Source: Sphingopyxis sp. (GTDB lineage Bacteria; Pseudomonadota; Alphaproteobacteria; Sphingomonadales; Sphingomonadaceae). Taken from it: a stretch of 33,246 nt of DNA. Positions 7,351 to 16,401 of the stretch are shown piece after piece. The notes beneath the pieces are model-generated. The model made no database searches and was not told the origin of the DNA. It was given only the letters and a program-made list of their open reading frames with translations. The position numbers and the translations under genes are program-made. The DNA is taken from assembly GCA_015657575.1 (NCBI GenBank), contig JACDQN010000530.1, positions 1 through 33,246 of the forward strand. The letters are read 5' to 3'. Each line of letters starts with the position of its first letter. Positions within the stretch are counted from its first letter, which is position 1.

Positions 7351-9055
7351 TCGCGCCCGCGCCGTTCCGGCGCCTTCCTTGCCGATCGCGATCGACGACG
7401 ACCCCGGCGCCTGCTCGGTGCCGCGCGGCGGCGGCTGGCGGCCCGGCGCACGCTGGGCGCGTGACGGCACGGTCGAGGATTTGCCGGCGCACCAGCGCCC
7501 GACCATGCGCGAGATGGGCCGCCGCAGCGAAACCGCGCCCTCGCCCTTCCGGCCCGCACGCGGCGACGAGGGCGGCGCGGCGGTCATGCCGCCACCGGCG
7601 CTGCCGCCGCTGTGGGACCGAAGGCCGCGCATTCTCATCGCCCGCGACGGCCAGCGCGATATCGTCTCCGCAGCCTGTCCGCTGGCACAAGAACTCGGCC
7701 TTGCGCCCGGCATGGCTGCGGCGCACGCGCGCGCGCTCGTCCCCGATCTCGACGTCGGCAACGCCGAGCCGCAAGCCGACGCGGCATGGCTCGACCGGCT
7801 AGCGCTCCACGCCGTACGCCACTGGACCCCGACCGCGGCCGTCGCCGGGCGCGATGGCCTCTGGCTCGATCTCAGCGGAACGACGCACCTGTTCGGGGGC
7901 GAGCCGCGCTTCTGCCGCCGGCTGGTCGCCTTCCTGCAGCGTCTCGGCGTCACGGCGCAGATCGCCGTCGCGGGCACGCCGGGCGCCGCGCATGCGCTCG
8001 CGCGCTTCGCGGGGCGCCCGATCACGATCATCGATTCCGGTACCGAGACCCAGGAAATCGCCGCGCTGCCGCTGGCGGCGCTTCGTGTGACGGCGGAAGC
8101 GCTCACCGCCGCGGCACGGTTCGGGATCGAACGCATCGCCGATCTCTACCCGATGCCGCGCGGCCCGCTCGCCCGCCGTCTCGGTCTCGGCACGGTCACC
8201 CGTCTCGACCAGGCCCGCGGGCTCGCGCCCGAACCGATCGTTCCCGTCGCGCCGTTCGAAGTCCCGACAGCCGAACGACGCCTGATGGAGCCGATCGCCA
8301 CACCCGAAGCTATCACGTTGGTCATCGGCGACCTCGTCGACGAACTCACGCAAACCCTTGCCCGCCGCGGCCTCGGCCTCCGCGCCGCCGCGCTCGTCTG
8401 CGTCCGGGTCGACGCCGCCGAGCAGATCGTGCCGCTCGGAACCTCGCGCGCGACGCGCGATGCGAAGCATCTGAAGCGCATGTTCGCGATGCGCATCGAG
8501 ACAATCGAGCCGGGGCTCGGAATCGAGGCGATGCGCCTCGCCGCGCCGCAGGTCGAGCCGCTCGGCGCGCAAAGCCTGACAAGCGACCTCATCGCGGACG
8601 CCCACGCCCCCGACATCGCGCCGCTCGTCGACCAGCTCGCGGGCCGCGTCGGCGAGCATGGCTTGTTCCGGCTGACCGGACACGAGAGCGACGTCCCCGA
8701 ACGCGCGGTCCGCGCGCAGGCGCCGCTCGCGGCGCCGCAAGGCTGGCCGGGCTGGAAGCGCCCGGCGCGGCTGCTCGTCCGCCCCGAGCGCCTCAGCGGC
8801 GTCGTCGCACTGCTCCCCGACCATCCGCCGCGCCGTTTCACATGGCGCCGGCAGGATTATCGCATCGTAGCGGGCGACGGTCCCGAGCGCATCCATGGCG
8901 AATGGTGGCTGCGCCGCACCGAAATGTGGGCAGTGCGGGATTATTTCAAAGTCGAGGCGGACACGGGCGAGCGCTTCTGGATCTTCCGGCGCGGCGACGG
9001 CGTCGAGGCCGATACCGGCGATCTCAGCTGGTATATGCACGGCGTGTTCGGCTGA
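7268..9055 (+). CDS. imuB: ImuB, Y-family polymerase-like mutasome scaffold
   Basis: A 595-aa ImuB-type protein. The N-terminus [19 protein letters not shown] lacks the first catalytic Asp of active Y-family polymerases, as expected for ImuB, which is considered catalytically inactive and links DnaE2 to the sliding clamp. Family segments follow: [36 protein letters not shown] and [12 protein letters not shown], with a C-terminal region ending SWYMHGVFG. Residues about 20-115 hold an Arg/Pro/Gly-rich insertion between the first strand and the [10 protein letters not shown] segment. ATG 7268 lies inside the end of imuA. The stop overlaps the dnaE2 start by 1 bp (TGATG). Confidence 0.92.
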   Translation: MTRVASLFLPQLPIERLRRTERPDTPPDRARAVPAPSLPIAIDDDPGACSVPRGGGWRPGARWARDGTVEDLPAHQRPTMREMGRRSETAPSPFRPARGDEGGAAVMPPPALPPLWDRRPRILIARDGQRDIVSAACPLAQELGLAPGMAAAHARALVPDLDVGNAEPQADAAWLDRLALHAVRHWTPTAAVAGRDGLWLDLSGTTHLFGGEPRFCRRLVAFLQRLGVTAQIAVAGTPGAAHALARFAGRPITIIDSGTETQEIAALPLAALRVTAEALTAAARFGIERIADLYPMPRGPLARRLGLGTVTRLDQARGLAPEPIVPVAPFEVPTAERRLMEPIATPEAITLVIGDLVDELTQTLARRGLGLRAAALVCVRVDAAEQIVPLGTSRATRDAKHLKRMFAMRIETIEPGLGIEAMRLAAPQVEPLGAQSLTSDLIADAHAPDIAPLVDQLAGRVGEHGLFRLTGHESDVPERAVRAQAPLAAPQGWPGWKRPARLLVRPERLSGVVALLPDHPPRRFTWRRQDYRIVAGDGPERIHGEWWLRRTEMWAVRDYFKVEADTGERFWIFRRGDGVEADTGDLSWYMHGVFG

Positions 9056-12000
9056 TGACGGATCGAGCCAGCACCTATGTCGAACTGCAGGTCACGAGCC
9101 ATTTCTCCTTTCTGCGCGGCGCGTCACGCCCGAGGAGCTGTTCGCGGCCGCCGCGCTCCAGGGCCACAGCGTGCTCGGCCTCACCGATCGCGGCAGCGTC
9201 GCCGGCATGGTGCGCGGCCTCAGCGGGCAGGAAGCGACCGGCGTTCGCCTCATCCCCGGCACGCGCCTCGATCTGCGCGATGGGCGGGCATTGCTCCTCT
9301 ATCCCAAGGATCGCGCCGCCTGGTCGCGCCTCACCCGCCTGCTCAGCCTGGGCAAGAGGCGCGGCGGCAAGGGCCAATGCTGGCTCGACTGGCCCGATGT
9401 CGCCGCCCATGCCGAGGGGCAAGTCGCGATCCTGCTTCCGGGCGAGCCCGATGAAACGGCCAGCCTCAACCTCACGGAGCTACACGAGGTCTTCGGCGCC
9501 GACGCCTATCTCGGCCTATCCTTCCGCCGCCGCCCGGGCGACGCCGCACGCCTCCGCGCGCTCGACGATCTCGCCAAGGCGGCCGGAGTGCGCAGCGTCG
9601 CAACCGGCGATATCCTCTATCACAGCCCCGAACGCCGCCCGCTGCAGGACGTCGTCACCGCGATCCGCGAGAAGACGACCGTCGACGCGCTCGGCTTCAA
9701 GCGCGAGCGCTTCATGGATCGCTGCCTCAAAAGCCCCGCCGAGATGGAGCGGCGCTTCGTCCATTTCCCCGATGCGATCCAGGCGACTGCCGACATCGCC
9801 GCAGCCTGCACCTTCGACCTTGCCGAGATCAAATATCAATATCCCTATGAGCAGGTGATGGAGGGTCGCACCGCGCAGGAAGCGCTCGCCGCGCTCACAG
9901 CCGAAGGCGCGGCCACGATGTTCCCGGGCGGCCTGCCGCCACCCTATCGCAAGCAGATCGATCATGAGCTGAGGCTCATCGGCGAGCTCGGCTATGCGCC
10001 CTATTTTCTGACGGTCAACGCGATCGTCGCCGAGAGCCGGCGGCGCGGCATCCTCTGCCAGGGACGCGGCTCGGCGGCGAACAGCTGCGTCTGCTATATG
10101 CTCGGCATCACCTCGATCGACCCGATCCGCCACGAACTGCTATTCGAGCGTTTTGTGTCGGGCGAGCGCAAAGAGCCGCCCGACATCGACGTCGACTTCG
10201 AGCATGAGCGGCGCGAAGAAATCATCCAGTGGATCTACGAGACCTATGGCCGCCACCGCAGCGCGCTGACCGCGGTGGTCACGCGCTACCGCACCCGCGG
10301 CGCGGTCGCCGAGGTCGGCAAGGCACTCGGCCTGCCGCGCGATCTCACCAAGATGCTCACCGGCCTCGTTTGGGGCTGGTCGATCGACGGAATCAGCGAC
10401 GCAGAAATCGAGAAGCTCAATCTCAACGCACAGGACCACCGGCTCAGACTCACCCTCGACCTCGCCCGGCAACTCATTGGAACGCCGCGCCATCTCTCGC
10501 AGCATCCCGGCGGTTTCGTGCTCACCGAGGAGCGGCTCGACGACCTCGTCCCGATCGAACCCGCGCGCATGGAAGACCGCCAGATCATCGAATGGGACAA
10601 GGACGATATCGACGTCCTCAAGTTCATGAAGGTCGACGTGCTCGGGCTCGGCATGCTCGGCTGCATGAACCGCGCCTTCAACCTGCTCGCCGATCACAAG
10701 GACATCCGCGTCGGCATGGCAGACCTGCAGGACGACGACCCCGATGTGTTCGGCATGATCCAGAAAGCAGACACGCTCGGGGTCTTCCAGATCGAAAGCC
10801 GCGCGCAGATGTCGATGCTGCCGCGCATCAAACCCAAATGCTTCTACGATCTCGTGATCGAGGTCGCGATCGTCCGGCCCGGCCCGATCCAGGGCGATAT
10901 GGTCCATCCCTATCTCCGCCGCCGCGAAGGTAAGGAGAAGCCCGAATATCCGAGGCCCGAGCTCCGCGCTGTGCTCGAGAAGACCTTGGGCGTCCCGCTG
11001 TTCCAGGAGCAGGCGATGAAGGTCGCGATCGTCGGCGCGGGATTCACGCCCGCCGAGGCCGATCAGCTCCGCCGCGCGATGGCGACGTTCAAACTCACCG
11101 GCGGCGTATCGCACTTCTACGACAAGCTCGTCGGTGGGATGGTCGAGCGCGGCTACCCCAAGGACTTCGCCGAGCGCACCTTCAAGCAGATCGAGGGCTT
11201 CGGAAGCTATGGCTTTCCCGAGAGCCATGCCGCGAGCTTCGCCAAGATCGCCTACGCCAGTTGCTGGATGAAGCATCATCATCCCGATGTGTTCTGCGCC
11301 GCGCTGCTCAACGCGCAGCCGATGGGCTTTTACGCGCCCGCACAGATCGTGCGCGACGCGCGCAACCACGGCGTCGAAGTACGCCCCGTATCCGTCAATC
11401 ACAGCCACTGGGATTGCACGCTCGAACCAACCGGCGGCAATTATCTCGCAGTCCGCCTCGGCTTCCGACAGGTCCGCGGCCTCGCCAATATCCATGGCGC
11501 CGCGATCGTCGGTGCGCGCGGCGAAAGCCCTTATGATGCGGTCGAGGATGTATGGCGCCGCGCCGGCGTCCCGCGCGCCGCGATCGAGCGCCTCGCCGAA
11601 GCCGACGCCTTTCACGCGATCGCCGAGACCCGCCGCCAAGGTTTATGGAAGGTGCGCGGCCTTGGCGAAGCGCCGCTCCCGCTCTTCCAGGCAGCCGACG
11701 AACGCGAGGCCGGGTTCAGCCCCGAAGGCATCGAGCCACCGACGATCCTCTGCCCAATGACCGAGGACGCGAGGTCGTCGAGGATTATCGCGCGACCCAG
11801 CTCAGCCTTCGCGCCCACCCGATATCCTTCCTCCGTGACGATCTCGAAGAGATGGGGGTCGTGCGCTGCGATGATCTTCGGCATATCCGTGACGGCCGCA
11901 ATATCGAGGTCGCCGGCGTCATTCTCGTGCGCCAGCGCCCCGGCAGCGCCAAGGGCGTCCTGTTCGTGACGATCGAGGACGAGACCGGCGTCGCCAATGC

Positions 12001-12259
12001 GATCCTTTGGCCCGACCGGTTCGAGATCTACCGGCGGCAGGTCATTGCCGCCTCGATGATCGCGATCCGCGGGCGCCTCCAGAAGGAAGGCGAGGTCATC
12101 CATGTCATCGCCGATCGCATCGTCGATCATGACGCGATGCTGCGAAGCATCGGGCGCACCGGCTTTACCGTCGCGCCGGGGCGCGGCGACGGCGCCACCA
12201 ACGGCGGAAACCCCGACAGCCGCGAACCGCTCCGCCAGCGCAGCCGCAATTTTCAATGA
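9055..12259 (+). pseudogene. dnaE2: DnaE2 error-prone DNA polymerase III alpha subunit, two frameshifts
   Basis: About 1068 aa once two single-base breaks are repaired, the normal DnaE2 length. It starts [20 protein letters not shown] (PHP domain). The frame breaks near 9130, where CCC would need to be CCCC to give [14 protein letters not shown]. The polymerase core then runs intact: [29 protein letters not shown] (catalytic Asp cluster), [19 protein letters not shown]-type (here [18 protein letters not shown]) and [16 protein letters not shown] second break near 11766 (GAGGACGC for GAGGGACGC) leads into the OB-fold end [18 protein letters not shown] to NFQ. DnaE2 performs SOS-induced mutagenic translesion synthesis with ImuA and ImuB. 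Both breaks are short homopolymer losses, so the gene may be functional in the organism. Confidence 0.92.
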
Positions 12260-12380
12260 CATCGCCGAAGTGGCACCCTAGGCGCCGACACGCCAGACGA
12301 ACCGCACGAACCGCCATACACTGAAGCTCACACTTGCTGCCTGTACGAAGGGCGCAAGCAACGCTTAAAACGCCCTTGGT

Positions 12381-13997
12381 CTACATTTTGCCCGGAACGA
12401 ATATTCGACTAGGAAACGCTTCACGATACCAAGGTTCCCCGCCGCTAATCTCACTTAGCAGGGGGATGCTGCTCTCAATAAGATCGGGTCCCCCCCATCC
12501 AAGGGGTCGAGGGTAGAGCCGATTCACGATGACGTGCGGAATGCGAAACATCGCTGAATGCTCCCAGTCTTGGAGGCGGTCTAGCACCTGCTCTACCCTT
12601 CGGTTCGCAACTTCTTCCCGAGCCCCCTCCATATACGCAAGATATACGATACCAAATTCGCCGCCCGGTATCTGATTCGCCGCTTTGCCGAATAGACTCG
12701 TTGGTGGCTTCGCCCGTTTGACGATTGCCGCAGCCGCATCATTTCGCCACGCAAGTGCGACGCCGTCCCGGACTTCGTCAACCGATACACCTTCCGCAGA
12801 TCGAACCTTGCAGACAAGGCCGTCCCAGTCTGGAACGTCGCTCTCCCAGTCGAATGCATATTCAAGCATGTCGGGGCTGTAGGCCTTCGTTGGCTGCGGA
12901 AGTGCAATCCGTCTTGGAATATCGCGAAATGCAATCGAGCCCCATGGATAGATTACAGGATGATCTGGGCGAGGCGCGAAACGTTGCAGCGCCGCTTTGT
13001 CGGCGACTGCATCGACGTCGACTAGCTCCGCCTCGACGGTGAGTGAAAGCTCAAAAACGCCAAACATCCCCAATGCCCGCACCTTGGCATCGAGCCGCGA
13101 AAACAGCGCGCGCATGATCTGTTCTTCACGTTGTTCATATTCCGACAAAGCCTGTCGGCGCTTGCATTCAACGACTTGGGGAAACGGATTCATGCACCGG
13201 ATGTCCGGCGTCTTCTCCTGCATCTCTGGGATAAACGAGGGTTCGCGACCCTTCTCCGCGAGTGCCCCTGCGACGAGCAACTCATACACCGTGTTATCGA
13301 CTTCCGAAGGCTTGCGCCACAGATTGGCGATTCGCTCTGCGGCGTTCGTGACGGTCCCCAAACTCGCGAGCCGCCTGCCAAGTGTTGCAGCCTGCGGCAC
13401 TAGCATCGCCCCGCCAAAATGGTCGTAGCGAGGGTCGCCAGCGAGGAAGTCCAAGGATGCACGAACCATCTGCCGAAGGCGATGCCCTTGAGGGGCTTCG
13501 CTCTCTGGACGGATCCCTTTTACGATCGAAACAGGCCGTCCGTCGTCCAGCACCGGTAAACGGAAACGGTCAGCTTCTTCCTCGTCAAGCCAACCATTCG
13601 GTAATCGCCGTATCAATGCTTCCAGAGCGTCCGGCAGCACCTCTTCAATAGAGTTGTCGGGTTCAATGTGCTCAACGGTCAGCAGCGAGCGATTGACCCT
13701 ATTTATCGAATCTCCGTCGATCTCGGGCTCCGATAGCTTGTCGAAAACCTCATCCGGAATTCCGCTCGCAGCCTGAGTTCGTAGCAAGAGATCATCGAAG
13801 ATATCCCGCTTTGCTTGTGCGTCTGCCTCAACCCGATCCAGATGCGCTCTGTCTTCCGCGGATCGCGTCCGAGCCCAGCGGGTCCGAGCTTCATGAAGTT
13901 GCGGGATCATGTCAGTCATTGCGGACTGCGCGCCCTGCAGCTGAGACAACAGCGCTAGTGCGCTGGAAAGATCATTGGTCGGAACGTGTCTCCTCAA
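12381..13997 (-). CDS. Hypothetical protein with PD-(D/E)XK nuclease-like core
   Basis: A protein of up to 538 aa that I do not recognise as a named family. Its middle has the order expected of a PD-(D/E)XK nuclease: VYELLVAGALAEKG, then TPDIRCMNPF, then QVVECKRRQAL, giving E...PD...ExK (about residues 240-280). The N-terminus is helical and charged (about 20-75). The C-terminal half has no motif I can name. The start is uncertain: TTG 13997 is the longest reading, a GAGGAG lies just inside it, and the next in-frame ATG (MTDMIPQL) is 26 codons later. It is convergent with dnaE2 and is the first gene of the putative island; its role may be defence-related but that is inference. Confidence 0.65.
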   Translation of the reverse strand: MRRHVPTNDLSSALALLSQLQGAQSAMTDMIPQLHEARTRWARTRSAEDRAHLDRVEADAQAKRDIFDDLLLRTQAASGIPDEVFDKLSEPEIDGDSINRVNRSLLTVEHIEPDNSIEEVLPDALEALIRRLPNGWLDEEEADRFRLPVLDDGRPVSIVKGIRPESEAPQGHRLRQMVRASLDFLAGDPRYDHFGGAMLVPQAATLGRRLASLGTVTNAAERIANLWRKPSEVDNTVYELLVAGALAEKGREPSFIPEMQEKTPDIRCMNPFPQVVECKRRQALSEYEQREEQIMRALFSRLDAKVRALGMFGVFELSLTVEAELVDVDAVADKAALQRFAPRPDHPVIYPWGSIAFRDIPRRIALPQPTKAYSPDMLEYAFDWESDVPDWDGLVCKVRSAEGVSVDEVRDGVALAWRNDAAAAIVKRAKPPTSLFGKAANQIPGGEFGIVYLAYMEGAREEVANRRVEQVLDRLQDWEHSAMFRIPHVIVNRLYPRPLGWGGPDLIESSIPLLSEISGGEPWYREAFPSRIFVPGKM

Positions 13998-14127
13998 TAG
14001 ATACGAACCTTACTAGATCCCGGTCGAAAGCTCAATCCTGCCTGAGCAGGCTACGAGGATAAATTTTCGTCCCGCACACGGCCATCTCTCGCGTCGTGAG
14101 TGATCGATCTGTTGGGCATATTCGAGG

Positions 14128-14406
14128 TCAATCAGGCGCGCCAATGTTCCGCCACTCGCCTTTCAGCTCCATTGTGCGGGCGGTTAGCTTTGCGACATGC
14201 TCTTCAGGTGCGCCGCGGGCCATACTGGCGGCTGCCAAAAACTTATCGATGATGGCGATCTCATCGCTTGTGCCGCCCATCTCGATCCATCGTGACTTCG
14301 AGTCACGGAGCGCCGCTACGTTCTCGGCGGTGAAATGATTAGCCCCGCGAACCAATGCCTTGTCCATCAGCGAGAGTATCTCGAAATAAGTCTCCTTACG
14401 CGACAT
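14128..14406 (-). CDS. Small hypothetical protein
   Basis: A 92-aa mostly helical soluble protein starting MSRKETYFEILSLMDKALVRG, of no family known to me. ATG 14406 is chosen because AAGGA lies 7-8 nt upstream. It is followed about 130 bp later by the PD-(D/E)XK-like gene on the same strand; a short inverted repeat, CCTGC-CTGA-GCAGG, sits between them near 14040 but has no T-run. Its strand, spacing and clear ribosome site support it as a real gene; a function cannot be read from the sequence. Confidence 0.6.
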   Translation of the reverse strand: MSRKETYFEILSLMDKALVRGANHFTAENVAALRDSKSRWIEMGGTSDEIAIIDKFLAAASMARGAPEEHVAKLTARTMELKGEWRNIGAPD

Positions 14407-14556
14407 CACATCTTCCTTTCCGCCCAACCGGCACCAGATACACTATCATGACCGCTTACAGGCGTCGATTTCAGAAGAATTAGGATCGCGTAGCATCGCG
14501 AGCCGATTACTTTAGAACGGCTCGATTTAGCGAGATCAGACCTCAAGGAGCAACCT

Positions 14557-15489
14557 ATGGTCAGCGCTGGTGTCGAAGAAGAGGCTAACTGGTTCGTCCG
14601 CGAAGTTGGGTTCGGGAGTAAGCGTCAACTCTGGCACATCACGGACCGTACAGCGACGCGCGCCTACGTCAGTAATCCCGAAGGCGGCGTCGGCACCTAT
14701 TACACAGCGAAACCGGGGCAGACAATCTGGGCGTGCCTCAGAAATTCCACGCCATGGTTTGAAGACGCTAATGAGCGGGGCCCATTCGTTGCTATCCGAT
14801 TAGCTCCGGGCCAATACCATCGCCGTATCGCTCGCCCGGTCGCGATGTCGGACGACGAACGGCCAGTGCTGCCCGATTTGGCCGCAGAGCAACGCTATCT
14901 GATCGGCGCCCAGGAGCAGCTCAGCTCTCTCATTTCAGATCTGCGTGCGATCTGCCGTGTAGTGCAGCCGGCGCCGGCGTGTGCCGCCGCTTATGGGCAC
15001 GAAATCCGAAATCTTCTGATTTTGGCAGCAACAGAAAGCGAGATGCACTGGCGCGGCATCCTCCGAGCCAACGGCGTCACCGAAGCCAAGGCGAAATCGA
15101 CCTCACACTATGTGGCTCTGACGGGACCGTTAAATCTGGCGAGCTTCGCGGTCCGATTTCACGCTTATCCTGAAATTGGCAGACTTGAGCCTTTTGCCGG
15201 ATGGAACAGGGCAGAACCGACCAAGTCGCTGGGATGGTATGCTGCATATAATGGCGTAAAACATAACCGCGAACTCGAGTTCGAGAGCGCATCGCTGGGG
15301 AATGCATTTTCTGCAGTGGCAGCCTGCGCTGTGCTTCTCGTCGCACAATTCGGTAAGGACGCTCTGACTTCAGAACAGTCGGCATTGCTCTCGATCGACG
15401 TGCCAACATGGCCGATCGAAGACATGTATCTACCGCCACACTTTGGCAAAGAATGGGCTGCTGTGCCACATTTGGAATTCGGGGCATGA
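14557..15489 (+). CDS. Hypothetical protein coupled to DUF4238 gene
   Basis: A 310-aa protein with a strong AAGGAG Shine-Dalgarno before ATG 14557. No signal peptide or membrane segment is evident. The C-terminal half is helical and contains WYAAYNGVKHNRELEF (about residues 225-240), a pattern seen in uncharacterised, HEPN-like helical proteins; I would not claim an RNase from it. The N-terminal part (FVREVGFGSKRQLWHITDRT) looks beta-rich. It overlaps the DUF4238 gene by 4 bp (ATGA), so the two are probably a functional pair on the island. Confidence 0.7.
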   Translation: MVSAGVEEEANWFVREVGFGSKRQLWHITDRTATRAYVSNPEGGVGTYYTAKPGQTIWACLRNSTPWFEDANERGPFVAIRLAPGQYHRRIARPVAMSDDERPVLPDLAAEQRYLIGAQEQLSSLISDLRAICRVVQPAPACAAAYGHEIRNLLILAATESEMHWRGILRANGVTEAKAKSTSHYVALTGPLNLASFAVRFHAYPEIGRLEPFAGWNRAEPTKSLGWYAAYNGVKHNRELEFESASLGNAFSAVAACAVLLVAQFGKDALTSEQSALLSIDVPTWPIEDMYLPPHFGKEWAAVPHLEFGA

Positions 15490-16385
15490 AGCATCATTAT
15501 GTGCCCCAGTTCCTACTTCGCCGATGGGCCAACCAAAACGGGAAGCTTCAAGTTTTCTCGAGGCGACAAGGACGGATTATTTGCACCGAGCGCGCGCCGA
15601 GGAGCACAGGCTTTGTCGACGATCTCTATGCTATCGCCGCCAATATCTTCGGCATTCAAAAGGATCTCATCGAGCGAAAGTTATTCGGAAAAATCGACAA
15701 TGATGCAGCTGTCGCACTCGGCCATATCGAAGCGCATCAAGCACTCAACGTTGATCAGCAGATCGCGTGGCTCTTCTTCCTAAGTTCACTTCGCGTCCGG
15801 CAGCCCGACATGCTTCGCTTTTTGCGAACCACCGCATTAAACCATGTCCGTCGCAAGATCGCGGCGCAGAGGAACCTCAGCAGCTTAGATATCGCCGAAA
15901 CCCCAGAGGCCGCGTGGTTTGAGCAAAATTTCCCCGGGAATCTCGAAGCGAGAAGCCTGACAAGCTGGTTGCCGCGCATGATCACGCATGACGGCGTGCT
16001 CTGTAACTTTGAAAATCTTCTCTGGTTCACACGCGAATTCTCCGCCGAAGCACCGAAGCTGCTGTTGGCGGACATGCCGCTTCACTGGGATACGGGCCTT
16101 GAGGATCCAGACCTCGTAGTTCAGCTTCCGCTCGGTCCCGACCGAATTCTCCTCGGCACCCGGACTGAAAGCGCCAAGCTGTTTCTCAACCAAATTTCGG
16201 TTCCGGAGCTTGTTGAAAGGGCAAATCGAGCGACCCTCGCCTCTTCAGTCGAATTCATCTGGGCCTCTGAACGCGACGCAGCACGATCGTTCATCGAAGC
16301 TAACATCGATATCGTCGGCGCGAACTTCGCCTCGTTAAGCCATTACCAGCCTTGGCAAACGGAGAGCGAAGCTGCAACAATCTGA
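15486..16385 (+). CDS. DUF4238 family protein
   Basis: A 299-aa protein that starts MKHHYVPQFLLRRWANQNGK, the diagnostic N-terminus of DUF4238. The family's middle segment is recognisable as QIAWLFFLSSLRVRQPDMLR, and MPLHWDTGLEDPDLVVQLPLGPDRILLG near the end fits the common end-of-domain pattern. The function of DUF4238 is not established; members are common in accessory regions. ATG 15486 is chosen because it preserves the family N-terminus and gives an ATGA overlap with the preceding gene; longer in-frame readings are not supported. Confidence 0.85.
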   Translation: MKHHYVPQFLLRRWANQNGKLQVFSRRQGRIICTERAPRSTGFVDDLYAIAANIFGIQKDLIERKLFGKIDNDAAVALGHIEAHQALNVDQQIAWLFFLSSLRVRQPDMLRFLRTTALNHVRRKIAAQRNLSSLDIAETPEAAWFEQNFPGNLEARSLTSWLPRMITHDGVLCNFENLLWFTREFSAEAPKLLLADMPLHWDTGLEDPDLVVQLPLGPDRILLGTRTESAKLFLNQISVPELVERANRATLASSVEFIWASERDAARSFIEANIDIVGANFASLSHYQPWQTESEAATI

Positions 16386-16401
16386 GGCCCGACTGGCTAA
16401 T

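Noticed and set aside
7799-11639. Long minus-strand open frames opposite imuB and dnaE2 (about 413 and 499 codons)
   Set aside because: They are opposite well-identified genes in GC-rich DNA, where antisense frames stay open by chance; their translations show no family pattern.
12300-12320. GAAC-like pair GAACCGCACGAAC as a LexA box
   Set aside because: The spacer is 5 nt, not 7.
12260-12380. Possible left attachment site containing AGTGGCACCCTAGG
   Set aside because: Resemblance to the tRNA-Leu end is only a few scattered bases, not a direct repeat.
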